Positions 6,534 through 15,854 of a DNA stretch of 63,031 nucleotides are shown here, in pieces (the first letter of the stretch is position 1; the number at the start of each line of letters is the position of its first letter). The translations under genes and the position numbers were made by a program. A model generated the notes under the pieces. It was not told the origin of the DNA and did not search any database. It worked only from the letters and a program-made list of their open reading frames with translations. The DNA lies in contig JAFSPA010000004.1 in assembly GCA_017443145.1 (NCBI GenBank), positions 1 through 63,031 on the forward strand, written 5' to 3'. The DNA comes from Paludibacteraceae bacterium (GTDB lineage Bacteria > Bacteroidota > Bacteroidia > Bacteroidales > Paludibacteraceae).

Positions 6534-7481
6534 TTATAACCACTTTTTCAAGCGGAAAATGAGTAGGATAATCACGACGGATAATACCATCAATCCAAGT
6601 GCAAACAAGTATCCTAATCTCCAATGCAGTTCCGGCATAAAGTCGAAGTTCATACCATACAAACTACCAATCAACGTAGGCGGCAGGAAGATGATATTGA
6701 TGACCGTGAAGATCTTGATGATGCGGTTCTGTTCAATATTAACCAAACCGAGGAAGGTATCCTGCAGATAGTCCAGACGGTCAAAACCAAATCGCGTATA
6801 GTCAAAAAGCGAGTTGATATCCTTAATCACCATCGTCAGACGTGGTTGCAGGTCTTCCGGCATAAAATCACACTTAAGCAAGTTGCTGATAACTCGCTGT
6901 TTATCCATGATGTTCTGACGGATAACGGTTACTTTTTCCTGCAAGTCCTTAATTTGGATCAGTACATCCTCATCTACATGGTCTTTAGCGTTGATTTCAC
7001 CACTCAATTCGGTAATCATATCCGTTGTATCCTCAATCAAGTCGGCATCTTTTTCTACTCGAGTCTCCATAAGTGCCACAAGAACATGGAATCCGCTTGG
7101 GAAATTGCGGGTATTAACAAACATGCGCTTGATAGTCTCATTGAAACTACCTAATTCGTGGTCGTGGGAAGTGACGAGGATATTATTCTTCACGATAAAG
7201 TTTACCGGCTCCACCTCAAAATTAGAGTGGAGGAAGTTACTATTGGCCACAATCGAGTCATCCGTCTGAATATAACGGCTGGACATCTCTATTTCTTCCA
7301 TTTCTTCGTCTTCCTGAATATCGATTTTGAGGAAGCCTTCCAACGTATCCTCTGTCTTATCACTAACGTCGAGCAAGTCGATCCAGATAATATCTTTCTT
7401 ATCCAACTCTTTGAGGGCGTTGATGGTCTTTGCAACTTTTATTTTCTCGTTGTCTTTATAGAATATTCTCAGTTCTGCCAT
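6534..7481 (-). CDS. corA: CorA magnesium/cobalt transporter
   Basis: This 315-aa protein has the CorA pattern: a long acidic cytoplasmic domain with helices (residues 1-250), then two C-terminal membrane segments. The signature GMN sits in YGMNFDFMPELHW (about 276-278) between TM1 (IIKIFTVINIIFLPPTLIG) and TM2 (FALGLMVLSVVIILLIF). The GMN loop is the ion selectivity filter. The protein would form a homopentamer in the inner membrane that imports Mg2+. The start overlaps the rsmA stop by 13 bp, so it is the second gene of an rsmA-corA operon driven from 8388. Confidence 0.95.
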   Translation of the reverse strand: MAELRIFYKDNEKIKVAKTINALKELDKKDIIWIDLLDVSDKTEDTLEGFLKIDIQEDEEMEEIEMSSRYIQTDDSIVANSNFLHSNFEVEPVNFIVKNNILVTSHDHELGSFNETIKRMFVNTRNFPSGFHVLVALMETRVEKDADLIEDTTDMITELSGEINAKDHVDEDVLIQIKDLQEKVTVIRQNIMDKQRVISNLLKCDFMPEDLQPRLTMVIKDINSLFDYTRFGFDRLDYLQDTFLGLVNIEQNRIIKIFTVINIIFLPPTLIGSLYGMNFDFMPELHWRLGYLFALGLMVLSVVIILLIFRLKKWL

Positions 7482-8260
7482 GATTGTAAGCGTTTTGTTA
7501 GGTTAATAAACTCTTCTACACTCAATTGTTCGGGACGTTTGGTTAATATCTCCGCCAACTCCTCTTTGCAACCGGGTTTGTCCAAGAACTCGTGCAAGGA
7601 ATTACGGAGCTGTTTTCGTCGTTGATTAAAGGATGCCTTGACGATGCGCTTGAACAGTTCTTCGTCGCATCCCAACGACGTTCGCTCATTTCGTCGTAAT
7701 CGGACAACTGCCGACTTGACTTTAGGCGGAGGATTAAACACATTTTCGTCCACTGTGAACAGATATTCTATGTCGTACCACGCTTGTAGTAAGACACTCA
7801 GGATGCCGTACGCTTTCTTTCCGGGTTTGGAGGCAATACGTTCTGCCACTTCTTTCTGAATCATGCCCGAACAAACAGGAATACGGTCTTTATAATCTAA
7901 TACTTTGAAGAAAATCTGGCTGCTGATATTGTACGGATAATTACCAATAACGCCAAACGGTCCTTCCGGATACAATTTATTCAAATCGAGTTTCAGGAAG
8001 TCTCCTTCAATCAGTCGCAGCTCCGGATACCACTCCTTGAGATACACAACAGACTCACGGTCTAACTCAATAGCCGTGAGGTCGATATTCGGATTTTTGA
8101 GCAAATACTGAGTAAGAACTCCCATGCCCGGTCCAATCTCGAGAACGGGAAAACGAACATCCGACGTTGTCGGGTTGATGGTTTCAGCAATTCTTTGGGC
8201 GATACCTAAATCCCTCAAGAAATGCTGACCCAGCGATTTCTTTGCACGTACTTTTTGCAT
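7469..8260 (-). CDS. rsmA: 16S rRNA dimethyladenosine transferase (KsgA)
   Basis: This 263-aa enzyme uses SAM to dimethylate two adjacent adenosines near the 3' end of 16S rRNA, a late step in 30S assembly. The SAM-binding loop LEIGPGMGVLTQ is at about 40-51. An ELDRE acidic loop follows near 66. The catalytic motif NYPYNIS (107-113) replaces NLPYNIS. The C-terminal helical part (PPKVKSAVVRL, then FNQRRKQLRNSL) is the rRNA-binding region. Full length and a start just after the promoter (8357-8388) support the call. Confidence 0.96.
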   Translation of the reverse strand: MQKVRAKKSLGQHFLRDLGIAQRIAETINPTTSDVRFPVLEIGPGMGVLTQYLLKNPNIDLTAIELDRESVVYLKEWYPELRLIEGDFLKLDLNKLYPEGPFGVIGNYPYNISSQIFFKVLDYKDRIPVCSGMIQKEVAERIASKPGKKAYGILSVLLQAWYDIEYLFTVDENVFNPPPKVKSAVVRLRRNERTSLGCDEELFKRIVKASFNQRRKQLRNSLHEFLDKPGCKEELAEILTKRPEQLSVEEFINLTKRLQSWQN

Positions 8261-8285
8261 TTTCTTGATGATAGTCGTCCATAAA

Positions 8286-8317
8286 TTTGGTGGTTTAAAA
8301 AAATTGTTGTACCTTTG
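8286..8317 (+). promoter_or_regulatory. Promoter of gtrA-HhH operon
   Basis: TTTG (8286-8289), a 20-nt spacer and TACCTTTG (8310-8317) followed by CAGCC match the consensus. Its start point should lie near 8324. This promoter lies left of the oppositely oriented rsmA promoter, so the two transcripts overlap. Confidence 0.7.
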
Positions 8318-8356
8318 CAGCCGATTTCGGAAGTAAAGGATTTTTTATTCCGGCCG

Positions 8357-8388
8357 CAAAAGTACTGCTTTTATTTTAATTACACAAA
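8357..8388 (-). promoter_or_regulatory. Promoter of rsmA-corA operon
   Basis: On the minus strand TTTG (8388-8385), a 20-nt spacer and TACTTTTG (8364-8357) followed by CGGCC fit the consensus. Transcription would start near 8350 and run through the promoter at 8286-8317. Confidence 0.7.
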
Positions 8389-8393
8389 AAAAA

Positions 8394-8882
8394 ATGAAGA
8401 AAATAGCACTTTTTATAACAAAAATCATAGATTTTCTCTATAAACCGTTCCAAAAACTGGTTCCGGAACAGCTATTTCGCTATGCCGCTTGTGGTGGCGG
8501 AAACATGGTTTTGGATTGGGTTTTGTACTTCATTATCTATAATTTTGTTATTGGCCACGACTTGGTTTATCTGCATTTAGGCAGCCACGAACTGTGCATG
8601 ACGCCGCATATTGCTTCCTTCTGCATCGTCTTCCCGATAACGCTTCTCACTGGCTTCTGGCTCAATAAATACGTCACTTTCACACAATCGTCTTTGCACG
8701 GAGCAAGACAACTGATTCGCTATACCTCTATCGTGCTCCTGAACTTAGCCATCAACTATTTCGGACTCAAACTGTGCGTCGAAGTATGGGGATGGTATCC
8801 GACACCAAGTAAGATGGCAATCACTATCTTCACGGTTATTATCTCCTTCCTCGGACAAAAATACTTCTCTTTCCGCAAGTGA
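8394..8882 (+). CDS. GtrA-family membrane protein
   Basis: This 162-aa protein has four predicted membrane segments: LDWVLYFIIYNFVI, ASFCIVFPITLLTGFWL, YTSIVLLNLAINYFGL and MAITIFTVIISFLG. The GtrA signature is present: RYAACGGGNMVLDWVLY near the start, GFWLNKYVTF in the middle, and the C-terminal FLGQKYFSFR. GtrA proteins are proposed flippases or helpers that move undecaprenyl-linked sugars for cell-surface polysaccharide. The stop overlaps the next start (GTGA), so it is coupled to the HhH-barrel gene. Confidence 0.85.
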   Translation: MKKIALFITKIIDFLYKPFQKLVPEQLFRYAACGGGNMVLDWVLYFIIYNFVIGHDLVYLHLGSHELCMTPHIASFCIVFPITLLTGFWLNKYVTFTQSSLHGARQLIRYTSIVLLNLAINYFGLKLCVEVWGWYPTPSKMAITIFTVIISFLGQKYFSFRK

Positions 8883-10747
8883 AACGACTTGTCGTTTATA
8901 TTGCTGCAGCACTACTCTCTATCCCGCTTTTTGCGGATGAACCGGATGTAGATGCTGTTTTGGACGATATCTACCGGCAATTGACCGAATTAGATCCGGT
9001 GGAATCGGGCGAATTGCAGGAAGAGTTGCTCCAATATGTTTCTAATCCTTTCGATATCAATACCGCTACCGAAGATGACTTGCGCAAACTGCGCTTTCTG
9101 TCGGATAATCAGATAGATGCTATTTTGACCTATGTCTATAAACATCCGATGGAGTCACTTAACGAACTCGATTTGATTCCCGAATTACCTTCATATCAAG
9201 CACGCAATCTGCGGGTATTTGTATCGGTGAAATCGAAAGAAAATGACAATCATGTCTATGCCAAAGATGTCTTTCATTATGCCAAGCACGAGATAATTGC
9301 TCGAACCGATGTGCGTAATATCGAAGCCTACGAAAATGATCCTGTTTTTGCGCAACTCAAGTATAAGTTCAACTACCAAAATCGTGTGCAGTTTGGTGTG
9401 AATATTAGTCGTGCGGCAGGTGTTCCGGCAAAAGATATGCGATATGGTGCCTATCTCGAACTAAAGGATATAGCGCCGCATGTAAAAACTATCGTAGCAG
9501 GTAATTACCAAGCTTCTTTCGGACAAGGATTAGTGCTCAATACCGGCTTTCATCAGGGTAAGAACAGTTACGTCATGACCGTCGGAAATGCAGCAGAAGG
9601 ATTGCGCAAATATTCCTCTGCCGGAATAGCTTCTTTGCATGGAGTAGGGACAACACTCACTTTTGGAGACATTACCAAATTAAAGACCGAACTATCGGTT
9701 CTGTACAGCTTAAACCGCTCGAATGATTCACTTTGGCATCATGTGCTCGGTTCGCATATCGGCTTTCGGCACAAGCAGTTAGCAGTAGGAATGACTTTTG
9801 CTGAACATCTCTATAATGACTCGGTTCATTACTACCGAAATATGGCTTATAACCGCAATTATTTCCGCGGAACGAATCAGGCAATTATAGGTGCTGACTT
9901 CCGATATTGCGGCAATTGGTACGATATCTTTGTGGAAGTGGCTGCGACTCAAAACAAAACCTGGGGATGGGCCACAGAAGTAGGTTGTCGCTTTACGCCG
10001 GTAAGCGATGTGGGATTGATAGTACTATATCGCTATTATTCCCCGACTTTTGATAACACATTGGCTTATGCTTTTTCGGAAACGACGCGCATCAACGACG
10101 AAAATGGATTATATCTCGGCACAGAGATATCGCGTCTTAAGAACTGGATCTTCCGTGCATATGGCGATGTGTTCCGTTTCTCCGGACCGAAATATGGCAT
10201 AAATTATTCGCCGTCTTGGGGATATGACGCAATGGGAGAAGCAGATTGGAAACGCACAGATTCTTCCCATTCCATCGGCACAAATATCCGTTTTCGCGCC
10301 AAAGAGAAAGCACAAAAAAGCACTTATGCTTTGCGTTTGCGGTTTACGTATGATCTCGGCGGATGGTCGTTCCGAACACAAGGCGATGTCAATCTGGTTC
10401 AGGACAGCGTAAAAACACTTACATACGGCTATTCCATCTCGCAGGATATCCATTATTCATTTGCTAAAGTGCCATTAACGCTTCAGTTACGCTTGCAAGG
10501 TTTTCATGCAAACAACTGGGACAATCGAATCTATGTCTATGAAAACGATGTGCTGTATGCTTGGTCTATTCCTTCGTCGTATGGCGTTGGAGGAAGAGCG
10601 TATTTGAATCTCAGATGGCGCATCATAGACCAACTCTCGCTATATCTAAAGGTGAGTGAAACGGTTTATAGTCGCGAGTGGGCACAACAACGGGATATTC
10701 CGCAAACGCGTACGGATATTCACTTGCTCCTACGGGCTTATTTATAA
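8879..10747 (+). CDS. Helix-hairpin-helix plus outer-membrane beta-barrel protein
   Basis: This 622-aa exported protein starts at GTG, overlapping the gtrA stop. The signal peptide MKRLVVYIAAALLSIPLFA is cleaved near DEPD. A ComEA-like HhH region covers about 55-115 (NPFDINTATEDDLRKLRFLS, then LNELDLIPELPSYQARNL). From about 130 the chain is beta-rich with alternating aromatic strands to a terminal LLLRAYL, as in an outer-membrane barrel (QASFGQGLVLNTGFHQGKN is the most conserved-looking loop). The family is widespread in Bacteroidetes and its function is unknown. A DNA-related or envelope role is conjecture. It is tail-to-tail with the next gene, 2 bp apart. Confidence 0.75.
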   Translation: MKRLVVYIAAALLSIPLFADEPDVDAVLDDIYRQLTELDPVESGELQEELLQYVSNPFDINTATEDDLRKLRFLSDNQIDAILTYVYKHPMESLNELDLIPELPSYQARNLRVFVSVKSKENDNHVYAKDVFHYAKHEIIARTDVRNIEAYENDPVFAQLKYKFNYQNRVQFGVNISRAAGVPAKDMRYGAYLELKDIAPHVKTIVAGNYQASFGQGLVLNTGFHQGKNSYVMTVGNAAEGLRKYSSAGIASLHGVGTTLTFGDITKLKTELSVLYSLNRSNDSLWHHVLGSHIGFRHKQLAVGMTFAEHLYNDSVHYYRNMAYNRNYFRGTNQAIIGADFRYCGNWYDIFVEVAATQNKTWGWATEVGCRFTPVSDVGLIVLYRYYSPTFDNTLAYAFSETTRINDENGLYLGTEISRLKNWIFRAYGDVFRFSGPKYGINYSPSWGYDAMGEADWKRTDSSHSIGTNIRFRAKEKAQKSTYALRLRFTYDLGGWSFRTQGDVNLVQDSVKTLTYGYSISQDIHYSFAKVPLTLQLRLQGFHANNWDNRIYVYENDVLYAWSIPSSYGVGGRAYLNLRWRIIDQLSLYLKVSETVYSREWAQQRDIPQTRTDIHLLLRAYL

Positions 10748-10749
10748 GA

Positions 10750-11583
10750 TTATTTCAGCCGAAAACTACAACCGATATTCCACAATACCGGGTTACTCTT
10801 GCCGTTGATAGCTGCATCATGACTCAAGTCGTACGGATTGAGCATCAGATGGGCAAAAGGACTAACTACCCAATGGCTGGACAACTCGTAACTCCAAGTC
10901 AGTTTGGCTGTGATATTGCATACTGCAAAAGTACCTTGAAAACCCGTATAAAAACTGGTCCAAGGTGTCATGCCTAACCGTGTGACAAGGCATAAGTCGT
11001 ACGGAAGTTTGAAGTCGTAACCTAATTCGATATAGGAAGAGTAGGCACGTTTGAGTTCGCCGTTTTTATAGTATCCGTCGCGACCAAATGTTCTGGTACA
11101 CAGCAAGATAGACAATGGAAGATTATCACTTACCCGATAACTGATACGCCATTCGGATGTGGTTCCTCCTTCTCCCGAACCATGATTATCGAAGTCGAAA
11201 TATCGACTCATTTTGCCATCTTGATAATGGTCAAAATAGTACATGTGAATAAAGTAAATATTGAGTCCCCAACGGCTGAAACCCAGCGTAACATCTACTT
11301 CCGGATTCAGTGCCTTGAACTTCCAATCGGTGGCATCGATATTCCACCACATGTTCATATACAATCCGCCGTAACCAACCGTCGCTTCTGTTTGAAAACC
11401 TAAACCACCAACGTAGAATCCACGCCAGATATAGTTGCTGATGACATCAAAATTAAAGCCGTACATCAATCCTACTTTCTGCTTGTAATCCGGCAACCAG
11501 TATTCTTTCGGCTTACGCTCGTAAGCAGACAGACTCATGCTCACCATCAAACAGGTCAGTACTATGATATATAGCCGCTTCAT
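10750..11583 (-). CDS. Exported beta-barrel protein, unknown family
   Basis: This 277-aa protein has a signal peptide (MKRLYIIVLTCLMVSMSLSA, cleaved near YERK). The mature part is dense in aromatic beta strands (VISNYIWRGFYVGGLGFQTE, ATVGYGGLYMNMWWNID, SYIELGYDFKL) and ends in WNIGCSFRLK, consistent with a 10-12-strand outer-membrane barrel. The motif SNYIWRGF is also seen in TorF-like or MipA-like families, but no specific function can be given. It is the last of a minus-strand run starting at mutL, 1 nt from the DUF456 gene. Confidence 0.6.
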   Translation of the reverse strand: MKRLYIIVLTCLMVSMSLSAYERKPKEYWLPDYKQKVGLMYGFNFDVISNYIWRGFYVGGLGFQTEATVGYGGLYMNMWWNIDATDWKFKALNPEVDVTLGFSRWGLNIYFIHMYYFDHYQDGKMSRYFDFDNHGSGEGGTTSEWRISYRVSDNLPLSILLCTRTFGRDGYYKNGELKRAYSSYIELGYDFKLPYDLCLVTRLGMTPWTSFYTGFQGTFAVCNITAKLTWSYELSSHWVVSPFAHLMLNPYDLSHDAAINGKSNPVLWNIGCSFRLK

Positions 11584-11584
11584 G

Positions 11585-12058
11585 TTATACCAATGCGTGA
11601 ATAAGTGTAACCGTCATCAAGCCGCAGCAGATGAGTTTAATGATTACGCCAAATAAGATTCCAATAAAACTGCCCCAACCGGCTTTGACTGCTTCTTCCA
11701 GCTCTTTGCCATTAATCAGTTCGCCTAAAATAGCTCCCACTAACGGACCGACAATAACGCCGATAAAACCGAAAGGCATTCCTACAAACACACCGAAGAT
11801 ACTACCCCAAACACCATATTTTGTGCCACCGTAATGTTTTGTTCCCCATGCGGGAATAAAATAATCCAACACTTGCACTACCACCGTCACAATGCCATAA
11901 ATAAGCAGTACTTGCCACGAGAACTGAACCATATCCGTCGCTTGTGCTATCCATAAACCGATATACGCAAGCGGGACTCCCGGCAATGCCGGAACAATAC
12001 TGCCGATAAAACTTACGGCTAAGAAAATAAAGGCTATTATAAGTAGAAAAATGTCCAT
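11585..12058 (-). CDS. DUF456 family membrane protein
   Basis: This 157-aa protein has four to five hydrophobic segments. Glycine-rich repeats typical of DUF456 are present: GSIVPALPGVPLAYIGLW near residue 20, YFIPAWGTKHYGGTKYGVW near 70, and GVFVGMPFGFIGVIVGPLVG, then GAILGELI. The family is conserved in bacteria and its function is unknown. The motif set, size and membrane pattern all fit. It lies 18 nt after mutL on the same strand, so it is probably in the same transcript. Confidence 0.88.
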   Translation of the reverse strand: MDIFLLIIAFIFLAVSFIGSIVPALPGVPLAYIGLWIAQATDMVQFSWQVLLIYGIVTVVVQVLDYFIPAWGTKHYGGTKYGVWGSIFGVFVGMPFGFIGVIVGPLVGAILGELINGKELEEAVKAGWGSFIGILFGVIIKLICCGLMTVTLIHALV

Positions 12059-12076
12059 GGTATGATGTGTCTAAGG

Positions 12077-13852
12077 TCAGTTAAATCGCTTCTGTATATC
12101 CTCGTCCGATAGAATACTAACTACCGTCTTGCCATCTGGAGTTCTTCGATACGACGGAAGGTCAAACAGTTGTTCTAATAGGTGTTGCGCTTCTTCCTTA
12201 GTCAACTTTTTCCCATACGGAATAGCCGTATCTTCCGCCAACGACAGAGCAATCTTCTTGCGCCATTCGTCCTTGGCATTAGCTCCTGTCTCACGGATTA
12301 GATGCAGCATGTTATGCAAAGCCGATTGGATATCCTGCGCATTAAGCGTAGCCGGAATACCCGTGATACTGTAAGCGTTCTTACTAAACTGCTCCACTTC
12401 AAAGCCGACATAACGCATATCGTCCAAAATAGTGCCCATCAGCACCATCTCATCCGGAGCAAAATCAATCACTTCCGGGAAAAGCAGTTGCTGCGATACA
12501 CCCTTGCCCATGTTCATTTGCGATATATATTGTTCATATAGAACGCACACGTGTGCGCGATGCTGATTGACAATCATCAGACCCGACGTCGATGGCAGTA
12601 GTAGATACTTGCTCTTATATTGATACGGTACAATATCCGATAACGGCGTATCAAATAGTTGTATCGGCTCTTCGACGGGTTGTTGATACATCTGCTCCCA
12701 ACCCTTAACAACCGGCTTCGTCGTGCGAGAGAACGGATTATAATTCGGGTCAAAGACCACATGCGGAGTTGGGAACGATGTCGGATCGCTGTGGGGATTA
12801 TTCGGCACTACCGGAATCTCTATCTCCCCTTCACGATTGAAATCCAATGACGGCGTGATATTGAACTTACCCAACGACTCGCGAACGGTCGCCAATAGAA
12901 TCTGGAAAATCGTCTGTTCATCCTGGAACTTAATCTCTGTCTTGGTCGGATGGATATTCACATCTATCAACTCAGGATTGATGTCAAAATACACAAAGTA
13001 CGACGGATTGAGTTCACCCGGTAACATGCCCGCATAAGCTGTTAAAATAGCTTTGTGGAAATACGGATGGCGCATATACCGTCCGTTGACAAAGAAGTAT
13101 TGCTGCGGGTTCTTATTCGCTGCCTCCGGCTTACCGATAAAACCGCGAATAGAAATAATCTCCGTGTCTGTAGCGATATCTACAAACTGCGAAGTATAGG
13201 ATTTATTACCTTTGCCAAAAACAGCCTCAATACGTTGTTTCTCCGTGCCAACAGGCAATTCCAACAATATCTCGTCATTGCTGACAAAAGTAAACTGTAT
13301 ATGCGGATAAACGAGTACAATATGATAGAACTCGTTCAATAAATTGCGTAATTCGGTTTGATCCGTCTTTAGGAACTTGCGACGAACCGGAACATTAAAG
13401 AATAGGTTTTTGACTTTGATATTCGTTCCTACCGGACATTGACACGGCTCTTGGCTGTCAATATGACTTCCGGAGATATGGATTAGTGTACCGACTTCAT
13501 CCTCTTGTCGGCGTGTCTGCACTTCCACTTGCGCTACGGCACAGATACTTGCCAAAGCTTCTCCACGGAAGCCCATCGTACGCAGAGCAAATAAGTCTTG
13601 CGCTACGGCTATCTTACTCGTAGCATGACGCTCAAATGCCATACGAGCGTCCGTTTCACTCATTCCCGAACCGTTATCAATAACCTGCAGATACGTTCTG
13701 CCGGCATCACGAACCAAAACCTGGATGTTCGTTGCTCCTGCATCCAAGCTGTTCTCTACCAACTCTTTAAGACACGACGCGGGACGTTGAATAACCTCAC
13801 CTGCCGCTATCTGGTTGGCAACACTGTCCGGTAAGAGATGAATAATATCCAT
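12077..13852 (-). CDS. mutL: DNA mismatch repair protein MutL
   Basis: This 591-aa protein has the GHKL ATPase at residues 1-330: ELVENSLDAGATN (31-42), IDNGSGM (58-64), TMGFRGEAL (92-100), FFNVPVRRKFL (151-161) and VNIHPTKTEIKF (298-309). A Pro-rich linker follows, then the dimerisation domain from about 400. MutL links MutS-mismatch recognition to strand incision. In the C-terminal domain the endonuclease motif DQHAxxExxxxE is NQHRAHVCVLYE (429-440), and no CPHGRP motif follows. It may therefore not cut DNA in the usual way. Confidence 0.96.
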   Translation of the reverse strand: MDIIHLLPDSVANQIAAGEVIQRPASCLKELVENSLDAGATNIQVLVRDAGRTYLQVIDNGSGMSETDARMAFERHATSKIAVAQDLFALRTMGFRGEALASICAVAQVEVQTRRQEDEVGTLIHISGSHIDSQEPCQCPVGTNIKVKNLFFNVPVRRKFLKTDQTELRNLLNEFYHIVLVYPHIQFTFVSNDEILLELPVGTEKQRIEAVFGKGNKSYTSQFVDIATDTEIISIRGFIGKPEAANKNPQQYFFVNGRYMRHPYFHKAILTAYAGMLPGELNPSYFVYFDINPELIDVNIHPTKTEIKFQDEQTIFQILLATVRESLGKFNITPSLDFNREGEIEIPVVPNNPHSDPTSFPTPHVVFDPNYNPFSRTTKPVVKGWEQMYQQPVEEPIQLFDTPLSDIVPYQYKSKYLLLPSTSGLMIVNQHRAHVCVLYEQYISQMNMGKGVSQQLLFPEVIDFAPDEMVLMGTILDDMRYVGFEVEQFSKNAYSITGIPATLNAQDIQSALHNMLHLIRETGANAKDEWRKKIALSLAEDTAIPYGKKLTKEEAQHLLEQLFDLPSYRRTPDGKTVVSILSDEDIQKRFN

Positions 13853-13855
13853 GGT

Positions 13856-14089
13856 TTATCTGAGGAATAGGTATAATGCAAGCGCTAATACAAGCAAAGC
13901 AATCCAGAAAATCAGCCGCGAGTTATTCTTCGACTTTTGGGTTTGCATGTTTTTCTCGTGCTGCTCGCGGAAAGCCCCCCTATGAAGACGCGCAAGTTTT
14001 TCCTTGCGCGCCTCCTTTTCCGGGTCATAGTAAATGGGGCGATAGTCCCACTCACGTGGTTTATTTACTTTTGGAAATAGTACTGACAA
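13856..14089 (-). CDS. Small single-pass membrane protein upstream of mutL
   Basis: This 77-aa protein has a charged N-terminal half (PREWDYRPIYYDPEKEARKE, then KLARLHRGAF) and one C-terminal membrane helix (LIFWIALLVLALALYLFL). The N-terminal pattern RPxxYYDPEKEAR is characteristic of small Bacteroidetes proteins encoded next to mutL. The function is unknown. It would be tail-anchored, with the charged part in the cytoplasm. The mutL start follows 3 nt after its stop, so the two are co-transcribed. Confidence 0.7.
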   Translation of the reverse strand: MSVLFPKVNKPREWDYRPIYYDPEKEARKEKLARLHRGAFREQHEKNMQTQKSKNNSRLIFWIALLVLALALYLFLR

Positions 14090-14120
14090 ATTATTTACAA
14101 TTTAGTCATTAACCATTTTA

Positions 14121-15803
14121 TCATTTAACGATAGCGAGGAATTGCTCGTCCTCTGCGTACTTAGCGAACTCGATATCGTTAGCAGCTTTAGCTTTCATGT
14201 TAGCGTCACGCTCGATAGCAACCGGCAGGTTAGCGTAAACGGCGTCACGGTCATTGGTGCGAGCACCTACAACAGCTTTCAGATAAGCGGTGGTAGCATT
14301 CGGCTCCTTAACTGCGTTAAGAGTCTGGAGAGCACCAGCGTAGTCCTCGTCGAGAATCTGTTGAACTGCAGCGTTGTTGGTAGCGCTATTGCCATAAGCT
14401 TCTTTAGCAGCTTTGTAGTCACCCTTCATCGTGTAGTACGTACCTTGAGCAGCCTTCAGGTCACCCTTCGTGCCGGCAGCTTTACCAAGATGCTCCTCAG
14501 CTTTTGCCAAGTCGTTGTCTGCCATAGCAGCAAGAGCAGCGTTGTAGTGTACGTCAGGATCATTCGGCTCGATCTCGATAGCTTTGTTGTAAGCACGGCG
14601 TGCCTCAGCAATGTTACCTTGCTCGAAGTAAATCATACCCATGTTGTTGTATGCGCGATAGTCACCAAAGGTGTCAGCAGCCTTTTGGTAGATAGCGAGC
14701 TTCTCGTCTTGGCTCTCTACGAGAGTAGCAGCATAAAGCATCTCCTCTACGCTGAGTTGGCAAGAATCGCTCTTGAGCTCTGCCAAAATCTCCTCGTCCG
14801 AACGACCAATAAGGTCACGGGTCAAGATAAGACGGCTACGACGGAGTTGCGGAAGAATATCGTTAGCAATAGTCTTGTATACATTGCTCAGGTTCTTGAT
14901 TTGAGTCTCGCGCTCTTCAGGATCGTTGTACATCTTCAGCACGTTGAGAACAACCTCTTTGTCTTGAATATTGGAGTTCTCCATAGCTTTCTGGAAACCT
15001 TCCCAGTCCTCAGCAGTGGTGGTAGCCTCGATTTCAGCATCCACTTTGTCCTTCTTCATTTGTTGTTGGAGGAACTTCTGAGCATTTGCTTGACGGTTGT
15101 CAGCAAGCTTGGTGTTCAAATCCATGCCACCATCCGGGCTAGCGTAACCGCTAACTTCCAGGTTGTTGATAGCTTTCTTCTCGTCGTTGTTAGCGTCCTT
15201 GATAGCAGCTTGCAGGTCTTTCACTTGTTTGCTACCGGTCTCCGAGCTGCGGAGATTAGCTTGTTGGATCAAGAACTTAATGTCAGCCTCAAGAGTGTCT
15301 TGAATGATGCGTTGGAACTTGTCCGTGGTAACAACAGACTCATTGTCCTCAGCAGTAGCCAGCTTAGCGGTAACTACAAGACCGTCAGCAATCTTCATCT
15401 CAGGAACTTCAACCTCTTTCTTACCGTTCTTTGCAGTGAAGCGGAGATAGAGTTCGCTCTTCGCCATAGCAGGATCATAGTCGAAACTGCAAGATTGAGT
15501 GTATTGACCACCCTCTTTGTAGTTGACCATAGTACCATTCTCTTTCACTTTCTCACCAATGTAAGTAACTGTCTCACCTTCGACCTCTTTGCCGTCGAAT
15601 TTGAGAACCGGAGTAACGGTCAGAACGCCTTTTTTAGCGAATTTCTTTACAGGGAATGTACCTGTGATGTCTGCATTTACCTTGTCGCCTACAACTGCAA
15701 GGGGACTCGGATTAACTGTGATTTGTTCGGGTTGTGGCACAGTGCCGCAAGATGTCAACATTGCCATTGCAATGACAGACACAAGAAATAAATTTTTCTT
15801 CAT
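14121..15803 (-). CDS. OmpA-like/TPR outer-membrane lipoprotein
   Basis: This 560-aa protein has a lipoprotein leader (MKKNLFLVSVIAMAMLTSCG; lipidated Cys19). Residues about 25-160 form beta-sandwich modules. An OmpA-like segment, NLEVSGYASPDGGMDLN followed by ADNRQANAQKFL, is at about 215-245 and would face peptidoglycan or another envelope partner. Three or more TPRs (YRAYNNMGMIYFEQGNIAEA, then RRAYNKAIEIEPNDPDVHYN) cover about 380-500. Codon use is strongly biased, leaving a 549-codon open antisense frame, so it is probably highly expressed. The promoter is at 15855-15886. Its exact role is unknown; an envelope assembly or scaffolding role fits. Confidence 0.8.
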   Translation of the reverse strand: MKKNLFLVSVIAMAMLTSCGTVPQPEQITVNPSPLAVVGDKVNADITGTFPVKKFAKKGVLTVTPVLKFDGKEVEGETVTYIGEKVKENGTMVNYKEGGQYTQSCSFDYDPAMAKSELYLRFTAKNGKKEVEVPEMKIADGLVVTAKLATAEDNESVVTTDKFQRIIQDTLEADIKFLIQQANLRSSETGSKQVKDLQAAIKDANNDEKKAINNLEVSGYASPDGGMDLNTKLADNRQANAQKFLQQQMKKDKVDAEIEATTTAEDWEGFQKAMENSNIQDKEVVLNVLKMYNDPEERETQIKNLSNVYKTIANDILPQLRRSRLILTRDLIGRSDEEILAELKSDSCQLSVEEMLYAATLVESQDEKLAIYQKAADTFGDYRAYNNMGMIYFEQGNIAEARRAYNKAIEIEPNDPDVHYNAALAAMADNDLAKAEEHLGKAAGTKGDLKAAQGTYYTMKGDYKAAKEAYGNSATNNAAVQQILDEDYAGALQTLNAVKEPNATTAYLKAVVGARTNDRDAVYANLPVAIERDANMKAKAANDIEFAKYAEDEQFLAIVK

Positions 15804-15854
15804 GATTTGTTATTTATTTTTGTTTAAAAAGGGATATACACACCTTTCAGCGTG

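Noticed and set aside
14142..15791. A 549-codon open frame on the plus strand opposite the OmpA/TPR gene
   Set aside because: It exists because the true gene uses few codons that give stops on the other strand. It has no domain and no start context, while the opposite frame has a clear lipoprotein leader, OmpA-like motif and TPRs.
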